From Theocolax elegans (Eukaryota; Arthropoda; Insecta; Hymenoptera; Cerocephalidae), in NCBI GenBank assembly GCA_026168455.1, contig CM047427.1, positions 61,519,249 through 61,583,248 on the forward strand: 64,000 nucleotides of DNA, written 5' to 3'. Of this stretch, positions 63,791 through 64,000 are shown piece after piece (the first letter of the stretch is position 1; each line of letters begins with the position of its first letter). A program made the position numbers and the translations under genes. Below the pieces are notes generated by a model. The model was not told the DNA's origin. It was given only the letters and a program-made list of their open reading frames with translations, and ran no database searches.

Positions 63791-64000
63791 AAAATTTCAT
63801 AAACATTGAGCAGAAAATACGCGAGTAAATCCAATATTTCTGATAATTGTTGCTAAAAATTGTTAATAAACAATTTTTGCACAACTTTAGCGCAAAACAC
63901 CCTCGAGATTTGGATTCAGGAGGCCAAAATACGTCTAGAAAACCTTGGTGGATCCGCGGACCTCGTAGGCCTACGGTCACCATTGGCTGCGCCCGGACTA

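Larger units (their letters stand above)
62581..64000. mobile_element. Large inverted-repeat element with internal 122-bp repeats
   Basis: The left end TAGTCCGGGCGCAAGC is mirrored by GCTGCGCCCGGACTA at the last bases of the window. The arms pair over about 220 bp of unique sequence and then over arrays of repeats. A TA target duplication is likely on the left; the right flank is outside the window. No transposase is visible. Confidence 0.8.

Overview
The window is AT-rich animal DNA with spliced genes, non-LTR retrotransposons, a BEL/Pao LTR element, a Crypton-type recombinase, tRNA-derived SINEs and many long hairpin elements. R1/Waldo-like elements lying in (CA)n repeats and the gene structures suggest an insect. 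A hymenopteran, perhaps an ant, is my best guess, but that is inference.

The central host gene is on the + strand: a geranylgeranyl-diphosphate-synthase-like (GGPPS-like) isoprenoid synthase of 7 coding exons spread over 9435-46865. The exons join in phase into one 327-residue open frame. They are hidden because introns 1, 2 and 4 (4.8, 15.1 and 16.1 kb) are filled with mobile elements. The protein keeps the first Asp-rich motif (DDFED), the KT pair and the ED..EGK block. It differs from canonical GGPPS at residues expected to bind isopentenyl diphosphate, and its second Asp-rich motif starts with Asn. This resembles the pattern reported for insect terpene synthases that arose from prenyl synthases, and it is the most interesting biology here.

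Layout. 1-6.9 kb: three head-to-tail R1/Waldo-like elements separated by (CA)n. One is a short derivative with ORF1 joined directly to the 3' UTR; another is split by a TTAA-flanked piggyBac-like hairpin element. 6.9-9.4 kb: AT-rich DNA upstream of the gene. Intron 1 (9.5-14.3 kb): a 319-bp TTAA-flanked MITE, a pair of inverted repeats and a GC-rich, promoter-like island. Intron 2 (14.4-29.5 kb): a family of hairpin elements with ACAAGG ends, partly in a tandem triplication, a 2.6-kb foldback element carrying minisatellites, an LTR-like insertion and a Tc1/mariner-type hairpin. Intron 4 (29.9-46.0 kb): SINEs, a solo LTR with 4-bp duplication, one more ACAAGG hairpin, a truncated minus-strand non-LTR element, a nearly full-length CR1-like element (37.8-42.4 kb), a Waldo-like 5' fragment and a hairpin split by a SINE.

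Downstream of the gene: 48.2-49.2 kb carries a two-exon Crypton-type tyrosine recombinase on the - strand with one frameshift. 50.1-52.3 kb is a near-identical tandem duplication, one copy with a SINE. 52.4-55.2 kb holds exons of a BEN-domain gene on the + strand, one intron carrying a 1.2-kb piggyBac-like hairpin. 55.8-61.6 kb is a decayed BEL/Pao element with two LTRs. 62.6-64.0 kb is a large inverted-repeat element with internal 122-bp repeats that ends at the window edge.

Several insertions can be read against an unfilled copy elsewhere in the same window, which fixes their borders exactly.
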